This document shows, in pieces, positions 25,303-32,943 of a DNA stretch of 32,943 nt; position 1 is the stretch's first letter; every line of letters starts with the position of its first letter. The stretch is taken from positions 1 through 32,943 of the forward strand of contig CALDSR010000035.1 in assembly GCA_937924505.1 (NCBI GenBank). Direction: 5' to 3'. This DNA is from an uncultured Granulosicoccus sp. (GTDB taxonomy: Bacteria > Pseudomonadota > Gammaproteobacteria > Granulosicoccales > Granulosicoccaceae). Made by a program: the position numbers and the translations under genes. The notes beneath the pieces were generated by a model. The model saw only the letters and a program-made list of their open reading frames with translations, had not been told where the DNA came from and made no database searches.

Positions 25303-26243
25303 GGTAGCCACCGCATCAGTCTCTTTCGAAGGACACCGGCCAGACCATGCGGTGCAAACAAGGTCACGCCAATAAGCACCACACCGGCGATCAACATATA
25401 GGCACTGGTGAATTCACTGGCGTAATCGATCAGGTAAAACATGAATACCGTGCCAATCAAAGGCCCTATGGTAGTTCCCGCGCCACCGACCAATACCCAT
25501 AGCAGTGGAAAAATAGAATACTGAACTGTTGCAAAGGTTGCCCCGGCGTAGCCGAACAACAGTGCATAGGCGGCGCCTGCGCATCCCGAGAGCACACCTG
25601 AAATAACCAACGCAATCAACTTGTGACGCTGTACGTCATAACCCAGCATGACCGCGCGCTCTTCATTTTCGCGTATCGCAACCAAGGTACGGCCGAAGCC
25701 GCTTCTGACCACCATCCACAGCAGGATGAAACAGATCGAAAACAGGACGACCGCAAAATAGTAACGATTGTGCGCCGCTGTCAGATCTACACCGAGCAAG
25801 ATTCGGTCGGCTTGCTTGATCACAAAGCCTTCATCACCTCTTGTGTACGTACCCGTCGCGAGAATCGTCAAGTATCCTGCCTGGGCAAACATCAAGGTCA
25901 CGATCATAAACGCGACACCAGTGGTACGTAGTGCAAGAAGACCGATGAGCGTCGTGATGACAAACGCAGCCAGCAAACCTGAGATGAATGCAGGAATGGG
26001 TGAGAACCCAAGATACTGGATGCTTAGGCCCAAGCCGTACATGCCGGCCGCAAAGAACAAGGCATGCCCAAGGCTCAACAAACCGGTGTAGCCAAATAGA
26101 ATATTGAAACCCATGGCATAAACGGACAAAACCAGTATCCGGGCAAGATTGCCGCTGTGGTATTCAGGCAAAAAGCTGTAAAGACTGAATAGTAGCGCCA
26201 CAATGGCGATATGCAGGAACGCCGGACGCCATTCAAGGTTCAT
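25299..26243 (-). CDS. livM: ABC importer permease, LivM/UrtC type
   Basis: This 314-residue inner-membrane protein has about eight to ten hydrophobic segments. It carries LivM-family blocks FNILFGYTGLLSLGHALFF (about 45-63), RTLVAIRENEERAVMLGYDV (about 183-203) and HKLIALVISGVLSGCAGA. It forms the translocation path with the LivH-like subunit. Four-base ATGA overlaps occur at both its ends, so the four transport genes form one tightly coupled unit. Confidence 0.92.
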   Translation of the reverse strand: MNLEWRPAFLHIAIVALLFSLYSFLPEYHSGNLARILVLSVYAMGFNILFGYTGLLSLGHALFFAAGMYGLGLSIQYLGFSPIPAFISGLLAAFVITTLIGLLALRTTGVAFMIVTLMFAQAGYLTILATGTYTRGDEGFVIKQADRILLGVDLTAAHNRYYFAVVLFSICFILLWMVVRSGFGRTLVAIRENEERAVMLGYDVQRHKLIALVISGVLSGCAGAAYALLFGYAGATFATVQYSIFPLLWVLVGGAGTTIGPLIGTVFMFYLIDYASEFTSAYMLIAGVVLIGVTLFAPHGLAGVLRKRLMRWLP

Positions 26244-27166
26244 GCGTCGCGCTTGCCAAAGAGGCCCTGCGGGCGAAATACGAGCACAAAGGCAACCAAC
26301 AGCGTGGCAATTATCTTGGCAAGTGTTGGTGTAAAGAACACTGAAATGATGCCATCACTCATACCGATCAATACCGCGGCGGCTACGGTACCTGGCAAGC
26401 TACCAAGCCCACCGATAATGACAACAATGAAGGCCAGTAGCAGCGGGTCACCGCCCATCAGGTAGTGTGCTTGCTGAATGGGCACAATGAGCACAGCACC
26501 TAACGCTGCAAGAGAGGCCCCAAGTCCGAACACCAAGGCGTAGACCTTGTCCACCGGTATCCCATGCGCGATCGCCATGTCGCGATTCAATTGCGTGGCG
26601 CGCATGACAAGACCGATCTTGGTTTTCGACAATACAATCCAGAGGACCAGCAGCACAAACACTGCGGCAGCGATAACCGCAAGTTTGTAGCTGGTTGTAC
26701 CAAGCCCCCAGGGCCAGGTCATCACCCAGCCATCAGCGCCATGCTCGAACCACGGCAAAGCGATGCGTTTGTTGAACGGCGCTTCTACCGGGCGCGCTTC
26801 CGGACCAAATGTCATCAAGGTAGCTTGCTGAATGACATACAACAAACCAATGGTCGCGACTATCGTACGCTCGGGGTCGTAATTGATGCGACGTAGAAAA
26901 AGGTGGTCAGCAAACGCCGCCAGAATCCCAACCAGTAGTGGCGCAACGATCAATGCGGCCATAAACCCCAGCGCCGGATGACCGCCGACCAGACTGGTGA
27001 TCCACCAGGCGAGCACTGCGCCAAGCATAAAGAATTCGCCGTGCGCCACATTGACGACACGCATGATGCCAAACACAATCGACAGACCAACAGCAATCAG
27101 GGCCAAAACCGCAGCGGTGATGGCCCCCTCAAGTGTCGCCAGAAACAGGTGTGGACCGAAATCCAT
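26240..27166 (-). CDS. livH: ABC importer permease, LivH/UrtB type
   Basis: The 308-residue membrane protein matches LivH-type permeases. It has GLSIVFGIMRVVNVAHGEFFMLGA (about 27-50), RATQLNRDMAIAHGIPVDKVYALVF and a GGLGSLPGTVAAAVLIG block. The VNVAHG motif is a hallmark of LivH and UrtB. It is encoded 41 bases after the binding-protein gene and overlaps the LivM-like gene by four bases. The transported substrate depends on the binding protein and is not evident. Confidence 0.92.
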   Translation of the reverse strand: MDFGPHLFLATLEGAITAAVLALIAVGLSIVFGIMRVVNVAHGEFFMLGAVLAWWITSLVGGHPALGFMAALIVAPLLVGILAAFADHLFLRRINYDPERTIVATIGLLYVIQQATLMTFGPEARPVEAPFNKRIALPWFEHGADGWVMTWPWGLGTTSYKLAVIAAAVFVLLVLWIVLSKTKIGLVMRATQLNRDMAIAHGIPVDKVYALVFGLGASLAALGAVLIVPIQQAHYLMGGDPLLLAFIVVIIGGLGSLPGTVAAAVLIGMSDGIISVFFTPTLAKIIATLLVAFVLVFRPQGLFGKRDA

Positions 27167-27207
27167 TAACTGCGTGACTCAAACAGATATATGGCCGCCC
27201 TGTTCTA

Positions 27208-28512
27208 TCAGAACGATTGCTGCGTATAGTCGACCTCATCTTCGTAGAAGGTGTCTTCAATCGATGTGGTATGCACCAACTCAAGCTTGCCACCCGCCAC
27301 TTTTGAAATGTACTGGTGCCCAAAGGCCTGATGAGTCTTGCCATTAAAGACTTTTGCCCCTTGCGGATGCTCTGCAGAATGCGGCATGTCGCCCATCGCT
27401 TCAACCGCTTCAATCAGTTTGGCTCTATCTGCCGGCCCTTTGTAGTCACTGGCTTCCATACCGGCTTTAATGATGTACAAGGTCTCCCAGCAACCGAACA
27501 TGTGCGAATAGGTAGATACATCGCGTGAATCGGAAATCGACGCACCGTTCTCGTCAACGCCCACCGCCTCGCGATAAAGCTTGTCAAACTCTGATTGATC
27601 GGCCTGTGCGTAGCGAGGCATACCTTCCCAGAAATAGGTTCCTTCAAGAAACTCAAGCCCGGGACTGTTGAGATCGACGGCTTCCAGACTATCAAGGAAA
27701 CCAAAAATTTCAGGTTTGCTGGGTCCGAAGAACTCGCCCATCTCCTTGACGAATGTCAGTACGGCTGGTCCGACCATGACGTGATAAATGACTTCTGTGT
27801 CTCGTGGAATCTTCGGGAAGTACTTTGTGAACGACGTTTCAGTCGGCGGGATGGCAATTTTTTCCAGAATGGTTCCACCTTGCGCTTCAAACGCAGCCGA
27901 AAAGTAATCTCGATGATCATGACCGAAGGCGAAGTCAGGAAAGATCATGGTGACTTTCTTGCCCAGGTTTTCCGCAATGAACGGGCCCATCGCTTCGACC
28001 TGACTTTTTACATCCGTGATACCGGGTTGCAAGGTGTAGCGGTTGAGTTTGCCACTGGCAACGTGGTGCCCTTCCGAGACCACGAAATACGGCATCTTCA
28101 ATTCACCGGCACGCGGCGCAGAGCCATAGACCACATGGCTGAACAGGGTACCGAATGACACATCACACTTGTGTTGGCTGGCAAATTTCTCGACGACCTC
28201 AGCCCCTCGCTTGGGATCCGTACCATCGTCCTCGGCAATAATTTCAATCGGTCGACCATTGATGCCACCCTCAGCATTGATGCGCTTGACGACAGCGTCT
28301 GTCGTTCGGTCGTACCAGCGCCCGTAGGCAGCACCAATTCCTGTGCGGTGCACTTGAAAACCAATACGAATCGGCTCTGCGCTTTGCGCCTGGCTATATC
28401 CCATCAGTCCAGGCAATGCACCACTGGCTGCGACCGCACCGGCGCCGGCGGCTAGCGTCTTGAGAGCACGGCGACGGCTGAATTCAGAAGGCTTATCGTT
28501 CGATTTGGACAT
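27208..28512 (-). CDS. Branched-chain-amino-acid/urea-type ABC binding protein with Tat signal
   Basis: From the preferred start (MSKSNDKPSEFSRRRALKTL) the protein has 434 residues. SRRRALK is a classic twin-arginine motif, followed by a hydrophobic Ala/Gly stretch and probable cleavage near SQAQS/AEP (about residue 44). The mature part is a type-1 periplasmic binding protein (Peripla_BP_6): IRIGFQVHRTGIGAAYGRW, RINAEGGINGRPIEIIAEDDG, and a second lobe around IFPDFAFGHDHRDYFSAAFE. It is the receptor for the LivFGMH-type importer encoded directly downstream. The ligand may be an amino acid, amide, urea-like or aromatic compound; sequence alone does not say. The frame stays open upstream to 28752, but the extra 80 residues look non-coding and lie inside the preceding membrane-protein gene in another frame. 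Confidence 0.9.
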   Translation of the reverse strand: MSKSNDKPSEFSRRRALKTLAAGAGAVAASGALPGLMGYSQAQSAEPIRIGFQVHRTGIGAAYGRWYDRTTDAVVKRINAEGGINGRPIEIIAEDDGTDPKRGAEVVEKFASQHKCDVSFGTLFSHVVYGSAPRAGELKMPYFVVSEGHHVASGKLNRYTLQPGITDVKSQVEAMGPFIAENLGKKVTMIFPDFAFGHDHRDYFSAAFEAQGGTILEKIAIPPTETSFTKYFPKIPRDTEVIYHVMVGPAVLTFVKEMGEFFGPSKPEIFGFLDSLEAVDLNSPGLEFLEGTYFWEGMPRYAQADQSEFDKLYREAVGVDENGASISDSRDVSTYSHMFGCWETLYIIKAGMEASDYKGPADRAKLIEAVEAMGDMPHSAEHPQGAKVFNGKTHQAFGHQYISKVAGGKLELVHTTSIEDTFYEDEVDYTQQSF

Positions 28513-28585
28513 GATGGGTCTCGACCTCTTTCTGTTTCTGATTTCTCCCCAGTATTGTCTGTATGCCACCGCTTGTCCAGAGTGG

Positions 28586-30022
28586 CTAGCCGCCTTTTGG
28601 CGAAGCCAGCAGCCACAAACCCAGGAAAGTGTACAAGACCATGAATGTCGCCAGCGGAATCTGGCTGAGCGCGGCACGGCGTCGAGTGCCAAAAAGTCGT
28701 ACTGCAATGCCATGTGCCATGACAACGGACAGAATATGCCCGAGCACCACAATACCAGCTTGCAACAACCACAGGAATTCTACCGAATGATGCGTATTGA
28801 GAAAACCGGTGGTCACGTAATAGGTACCTAGTCCGAGGATGTCCGCACCGTTGGCCAGCGGATCAGAACTCGCAGCGAGCAAATATTGCATATTAACCAG
28901 GTAGGTAATCAAAAAATGGGCAAGATGATAGGCAAAGGCGATCGGTAGCATCGAAATGCTGAGCTCTTTGAACGCCTTGGCAGTGGACACTTGCCCGCCA
29001 CTGATTCCGGCTGACGCGTCCACCGAGGTAACTAATTTAATACCGAGCCAGACGCAGAAAAGAAACACAAGCACCAGCAGGGCATTGGCAAGAACGATTC
29101 CCAAGATGGTTTCGGTAATGATCGCTGAACGACCCGGAAATTCCAGCGGGTTGATACCAATGCTCGACAGCCACCAGAACGTTTCGTTGAGCCCATCGAA
29201 ACTGCCACACCCAAGGAGCACCAATACGAACACTGCCATGGAAAGACCAACGAAGTGGTCACTGTCTTGATATCCCCGGTATCCTGGAAAACCCATTTGC
29301 ACGCTGCCATGATTGATTCGAACGGGAGACATACGTGCATAAAACGCCATGACAACACCGATAAACTCACCGGAACGACTCCAGACTTCATGACCAAACA
29401 CCATCATTGCCAATAGGGTCAACAGAAAATACAAGCCGACAATTACTGCTAGCAAATCCGGATCATCAGGTGCTGGATAGGCCAGCGCAAACACAATGAA
29501 TGACAAAAACAGTCCCAATGCTGGCCAGACTCCGAGACGCTGTATATGCTGCCCCAACGTTGTTTCATTCTTTATCCCCAATAGCTGACACAAGCCGCTC
29601 CAGGGATTGACCCAATACCACAGGTTTCCGATCAAGCCTTGCACGCCAACCAGACCAATCCACCAGAAGGTCCAGATATACAGTGGCAAAGGGTTTTTCA
29701 GCGGGTCACGTGAACCAAGAAAACCAACACAAATCAAGGTCAGCAGAAAAACAAGCGATAAGAGGCTGCTGATCGTACGTAGCCTTGAGCATGATGGCAA
29801 TCGGCTTATCGTACGAGGCTGCATCAACCGATGCGTAGTAGTCGCTGGCAGCAACGACAAGAGGAACACCGTCAACACCACCGCAAGTACACCTGCAGTG
29901 ATATACACATTCGTCGGTAACAAAAGTACCAGACCTTGCTCCGATACATGAGCCAACGCAGGCGTTGCGCCCAACAGTATCAGACCGACCGACAACAGCG
30001 CGAATAGCGATCGCCTAAGCAT
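28586..30022 (-). CDS. Polytopic membrane protein of unknown function, cotranscribed with the liv-type importer
   Basis: A 478-residue protein with an N-terminal signal-like segment (cleavage plausible at PALA/HVSEQG, residue 24/25) and about ten to twelve transmembrane helices. Conserved-looking features are RDPLKNPLPLYIWTFWWIGLVG, WYWVNPWSG, FGHEVWSRSGEF, and His pairs in YHLAHFLITY and LNTHHSVEF. Its layout recalls actinobacterial membrane proteins annotated as fenitrothion hydrolase, but that link rests on memory and I would not assign the activity. It lies 73 bases upstream of the binding-protein gene on the same strand, so it probably belongs to the importer operon. The intramembrane His residues could bind metal or haem. 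Function is unknown. Confidence 0.78.
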   Translation of the reverse strand: MLRRSLFALLSVGLILLGATPALAHVSEQGLVLLLPTNVYITAGVLAVVLTVFLLSLLPATTTHRLMQPRTISRLPSCSRLRTISSLLSLVFLLTLICVGFLGSRDPLKNPLPLYIWTFWWIGLVGVQGLIGNLWYWVNPWSGLCQLLGIKNETTLGQHIQRLGVWPALGLFLSFIVFALAYPAPDDPDLLAVIVGLYFLLTLLAMMVFGHEVWSRSGEFIGVVMAFYARMSPVRINHGSVQMGFPGYRGYQDSDHFVGLSMAVFVLVLLGCGSFDGLNETFWWLSSIGINPLEFPGRSAIITETILGIVLANALLVLVFLFCVWLGIKLVTSVDASAGISGGQVSTAKAFKELSISMLPIAFAYHLAHFLITYLVNMQYLLAASSDPLANGADILGLGTYYVTTGFLNTHHSVEFLWLLQAGIVVLGHILSVVMAHGIAVRLFGTRRRAALSQIPLATFMVLYTFLGLWLLASPKGG

Positions 30023-30075
30023 AGTGTTTCAGCAGTATCACCTTCGATCTGCGTGCGATTACCGCCGCCGGAAAT

Positions 30076-31356
30076 TCAACACTGCTCCAGTGCCTGATCG
30101 ATATCCCAGAGAATGTCATTGATATGTTCAATGCCCACAGACATACGCACAAGATCTGGCCCGACACCCGCAGCGATCTGTTGCTCTTCGCTGAGTTGAC
30201 GATGCGTCGTTGACGCCGGATGAATAACGAGGGTCTTTGCATCACCAATATTGGCCAGATGACTCATGAATTGAATATTTTCAATAAATTTGACACCCGC
30301 ATCCAGACCACCTTTCAAACCAAATGTCAGCACCGCACTTGAACCCCGTGGCATATAGCGTTTTGCCAGATCATGATACGGACTGGACGACAATCCCGGG
30401 TAACTGACCCAGGCAACTTTCTCGTGAGATTCAAGATGCTCGGCAACGGCCAGCGCATTTTCAGAATGCCGCTCCATGCGTAGCGGCAACGTCTCTAACC
30501 CTTGCAAAAAGGTGAAGGCATTGAATGGACTCATGCTGGGGCCCAAGGTACGTAGATACTCCATACGCGCTTTGGTGACGTAAGCAAAGTCACCGAAGGT
30601 CTCATAAAACCGCACTCCGTGGTAGCCATCAGACGCATCGACCATGCGCGGGAATTTGCCGTTGTCCCAAGGGAATTTACCCGACTCGACAATCAGGCCA
30701 CCAATAGACACACCATGACCACCAATGAACTTGGTGGCCGAGTGAATAACAATGTCGGCCCCATGCATGATGGGCTGACACAGAAAAGGCGACGGTACGG
30801 TGTTGTCAACCATGAGAGGAAGATCATGTTCGTGGGCAATGGCCGCTACCGCTTCGATATCGAGCACATTGAGATTCGGGTTACCGACAGTTTCGGCATA
30901 AACCAGTCGAGTCTTGTCAGTTATCGCATCGTGGAAGTTTTGCGGATTATCCGGATGGACAAATTTTGCCGTGATACCAAGGCGTCGGAAATTGACATCC
31001 AGTTGCGAATAACTGCCGCCATACAATGTGCTCGCTGACACGATCTCGTCACCTGCTTCACACAAGGTCAGCATGGCAATCAGTTGCGCCGACATTCCGG
31101 ACGCCACAGCCAATGCCGCGCGCCCACCCTCCAGGGCTGCAATGCGTTCTTCGAGCATCGCATTGGTCGGGTTACTTAAACGCGAATAAACGTTGCCGAA
31201 CGTTTCCAGATTGAACAGACTCGCAGCGTGTTCCGGACTGTCAAACACATAAGAGCTGGTCTGATAGATAGGCGGTGCACGCGATCCCGTCAGTGGATCC
31301 GGTATCTGCCCGGCATGCAAGCACAGTGTTTCAATTTCGTATTCCTTATCAGCCAT
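30076..31356 (-). CDS. metY: O-acetylhomoserine sulfhydrylase (PLP-dependent Cys/Met metabolism enzyme)
   Basis: The 426-residue enzyme has the length and motifs of O-acetylhomoserine (thiol)-lyase: LCLHAGQIPDPLTGSRAPPIYQT at the start, VYSRLSNPTN (57-64), SGMSAQ (86-91), the PLP-binding Asp184 in MVDNTVPSP, and the Schiff-base Lys209 in IHSATKFIGGHG. The long insert with GYHGVRFYETFGDFAY separates it from MetB and MetC. It makes homocysteine (or methionine) from O-acetylhomoserine and sulfide (or methanethiol) in the cytoplasm. It starts four bases after the stop of the CoA-binding-protein gene, so the two form an operon, an arrangement that recurs in Proteobacteria. Confidence 0.93.
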   Translation of the reverse strand: MADKEYEIETLCLHAGQIPDPLTGSRAPPIYQTSSYVFDSPEHAASLFNLETFGNVYSRLSNPTNAMLEERIAALEGGRAALAVASGMSAQLIAMLTLCEAGDEIVSASTLYGGSYSQLDVNFRRLGITAKFVHPDNPQNFHDAITDKTRLVYAETVGNPNLNVLDIEAVAAIAHEHDLPLMVDNTVPSPFLCQPIMHGADIVIHSATKFIGGHGVSIGGLIVESGKFPWDNGKFPRMVDASDGYHGVRFYETFGDFAYVTKARMEYLRTLGPSMSPFNAFTFLQGLETLPLRMERHSENALAVAEHLESHEKVAWVSYPGLSSSPYHDLAKRYMPRGSSAVLTFGLKGGLDAGVKFIENIQFMSHLANIGDAKTLVIHPASTTHRQLSEEQQIAAGVGPDLVRMSVGIEHINDILWDIDQALEQC

Positions 31357-31360
31357 GAGA

Positions 31361-31831
31361 TTACAGATTGATGTGTTTAGGGCGGCGCGACGAAATGATC
31401 CGCGTATTGACTCCCGCCCAATTCAAGCCACCGAACAGGCGAGCGTGTTCTATTTTCGTGCAGTGATCCATAACCACGGTCATTCCCCCCTCCTCGGCAA
31501 TTGCCTTCGCCTCCTCACTGACAACACCGAGTTGCATCCATAATATCTTTGCGCCAACCGAGACAGCCTCTGCGGCGAGCTGCGGCATATCGCTCGGTTT
31601 ACGGAAACAATCCACCATGTCTATCGGAACCGGCACATCAGCAAGGGTCGCGTAACAGGGTTGGCCTAGAATCTCGGTGCGCGTTGGATTGACAGGGATC
31701 ATGGTGTAGTCGTGATCAAGCAAATACTTCCCGACAAAGTAACTTGGCCGGTAAGGTTTGTCAGACATACCCACGCAGGCAATGACCCGCGCCTCACTCA
31801 AACACTGCCGGAGCAGACTGATATCCGCCAT
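31361..31831 (-). CDS. CoA-binding-domain protein (YccU family)
   Basis: This 156-residue protein is a single Rossmann-like CoA_binding_2 domain: VIACVGMSDKPYRPSYFVGKYLLDHDY (about 16-42), IPVNP (45-49), VDCFRKPSDMP (73-83) and ILWMQLGVVSEEA (95-107). It matches YccU-type proteins by length and motifs. These bind CoA or a similar nucleotide, and their role is not well defined. Coupling to the sulfhydrylase gene four bases downstream suggests a link to acyl-homoserine or sulfur metabolism. It is divergent from the P450 gene across about 103 bases, where I see no convincing promoter pair. Confidence 0.87.
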   Translation of the reverse strand: MADISLLRQCLSEARVIACVGMSDKPYRPSYFVGKYLLDHDYTMIPVNPTRTEILGQPCYATLADVPVPIDMVDCFRKPSDMPQLAAEAVSVGAKILWMQLGVVSEEAKAIAEEGGMTVVMDHCTKIEHARLFGGLNWAGVNTRIISSRRPKHINL

Positions 31832-31934
31832 GATCCTTGAAATCGATTAAGAAAGCCGTTTACCTTATCGCGTCAGGTAGAATATTGCCAGCTAATCCCG
31901 GCGAGAAATCGCGCATATTGTCTGCACCCATGCG

Positions 31935-32943
31935 ATGATGACTAGCGTGCCATCAGCTCCGATCTGTGACATCGATATGTACAGCGATCAAACCATCGCT
32001 GACCCAGCCGCCGCCTATTCTCGAATGCACGCCCTGGGACCAGTCATCTGGTTAGCTCGGAATGAGCTGCATGCCATCGTCGGTTTTTCCGAATTGACCA
32101 AAGCTCTGCGTAACCATCAGGTTTTTCAATCCGGCAAAGGTGTATCGATCAATGAATCGGTCAATCAGCTCCTGGTGGGTAGCACTCTGAATTCCGACCC
32201 TCCAGAGCATGAAATATCGCGAGCAATCACCTCGCAGCCACTGACCATGAAAGCGGTCGAAAATGTACGGCAGAAAGTGGAACAGGAAGCAATATGGATC
32301 AGTGACAAATCTGTGGAACAGCAGCGTGTTGATGCAGCCTCCGAACTTGCTCCTCATCTGCCATTGACCATCGTGCGCGACCTCGTCGGTCTTGGTGACT
32401 ATGGGAAAGAAAATATGCTCGAATGGGGTGCGTCGACCTTTGAGCTAATGGGTGATCCGCGCAACCGTCGCGAAGTGGCGATAGATCGCTTGAAAAACAT
32501 GCGTAAGTTTCTGGAGGATCCCGCGACGCTCGATTCCCTTAGCGAACAAGGTTGGGCAAGACGCGCGACTCGAATCGGTATTGAAGAAGGGATGACGCCT
32601 GGACGCGCGGCCGAACTGATGCGTGACTATATTGCACCGAGCCTCGATACCACCATATCAGCCATCGGTTACGGAATTCTGATGTTCGCAAAACACCCGG
32701 ATACCTGGTCGCGCATCCGTCAGGATCGGTCACTGATCAAGAACGCGATCGAAGAAATCGTTCGCTTGAATACGCCGATCAGAGCCTTCACCCACTATGT
32801 CGCGACAGACGCTCAAGTCGCTGGCACATTGTTGAACAAAGGCAGTCGAGTACTAATGATATATGGTGCTGCCAATCGCGATCCTTCACGCTTCCCGGAC
32901 CCGGATAAATTTGATATCGATAGAAATGTGCGTGGACACGTTG
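31935..32943 (+). CDS. Cytochrome P450 (partial, truncated by window edge)
   Basis: An open frame starts at ATG 31935 (a second ATG is codon 2) and runs off the right edge after 336 codons. It is a bacterial soluble-type P450. The early DPAAAYSRMHALGPVIW block, DPPEHEISRAI (C-helix region), the I-helix segment DYIAPSLDTTISAIG, the K-helix ExxR in EEIVRLNTPIRAF, and NRDPSRFPDPDKFDIDRN before the haem loop are all present. The Cys-containing haem-binding motif lies beyond the window. The substrate is unknown, and no ferredoxin or reductase gene is seen in the window, so electron partners must lie elsewhere. The I-helix lacks the Gly of the common AGxDT motif and reads Pro-Ser-Leu-Asp-Thr. Confidence 0.9.
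   Translation, partial: MMTSVPSAPICDIDMYSDQTIADPAAAYSRMHALGPVIWLARNELHAIVGFSELTKALRNHQVFQSGKGVSINESVNQLLVGSTLNSDPPEHEISRAITSQPLTMKAVENVRQKVEQEAIWISDKSVEQQRVDAASELAPHLPLTIVRDLVGLGDYGKENMLEWGASTFELMGDPRNRREVAIDRLKNMRKFLEDPATLDSLSEQGWARRATRIGIEEGMTPGRAAELMRDYIAPSLDTTISAIGYGILMFAKHPDTWSRIRQDRSLIKNAIEEIVRLNTPIRAFTHYVATDAQVAGTLLNKGSRVLMIYGAANRDPSRFPDPDKFDIDRNVRGHV

Noticed and set aside
28513..28752. 80-residue N-terminal extension of the liv-type binding protein
   Set aside because: It would bury the Tat signal peptide, overlaps the membrane-protein gene in another frame, and is Trp/Cys/Arg-rich like a non-coding frame.
1..32943. Defence system, prophage, insertion sequence, CRISPR or RNA gene
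   Set aside because: No transposase, integrase, nuclease, repeat array, rRNA or tRNA-like cloverleaf was seen on either strand; content is metabolic, transport and signalling.

Overview
The window looks like part of the chromosome of a free-living Gram-negative proteobacterium, most likely a marine or algae-associated heterotroph. A Granulosicoccus-type gammaproteobacterium is my guess from gene content only. The reasons are two complete solute-binding-protein ABC importers with Tat-type binding proteins, a 2-keto-3-deoxygluconate kinase, a secreted TPR protein of a type common in Proteobacteria, and roughly balanced base composition (judged by eye). I see no rRNA, tRNA, CRISPR array, insertion sequence or phage gene.

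Region 1 (48-12268) is a polyol or sugar-alcohol catabolic locus. A nine-gene minus-strand operon runs from 9905 down to 48: two MalF/MalG-type permeases, a Tat-exported binding protein, a MalK/UgpC-type ATPase, an SDR dehydrogenase, an FGGY kinase, an sn-glycerol-1-phosphate dehydrogenase (AraM/EgsA) homologue, a GpsA-like NAD-dependent dehydrogenase and an RpiB-family isomerase. A SorC/EryD-type regulator is divergent (10129-11133), and the gap between them holds several dyads. A zinc sorbitol/xylitol-type dehydrogenase is convergent with the regulator. The proposed flow is import, oxidation and phosphorylation in an order I cannot fix, then isomerisation to an aldose phosphate. The isomerase has Ser at both positions where RpiB has its key His residues. 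Losing the ring-opening His suits a C4 substrate such as erythrulose 4-phosphate.

Region 2 (12764-17062, plus strand) holds a 1053-residue ABC-exporter-like protein whose nucleotide-binding domain is altered at every catalytic motif, is split by an insertion of about 340 residues, and is fused to a cyclic-nucleotide-binding domain. A stand-alone cyclic-nucleotide-binding protein and a DoxX-like membrane protein follow.

Region 3 (17121-23895) is a mosaic of short units: a secreted TPR protein, a cupin with a clear sigma70-type promoter, KDG kinase, a translationally coupled FHA-membrane protein and secreted trypsin-like protease, an arylformamidase-like hydrolase, and a threonine-dehydrogenase-like SDR.

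Region 4 (23873-31831, minus strand) is a complete branched-chain-amino-acid/urea-type ABC importer (livFGMH order plus binding protein), preceded by a polytopic membrane protein of unknown function. Upstream of that is a CoA-binding protein-metY pair. A cytochrome P450 gene (from 31935) runs off the right edge before its haem-cysteine motif.
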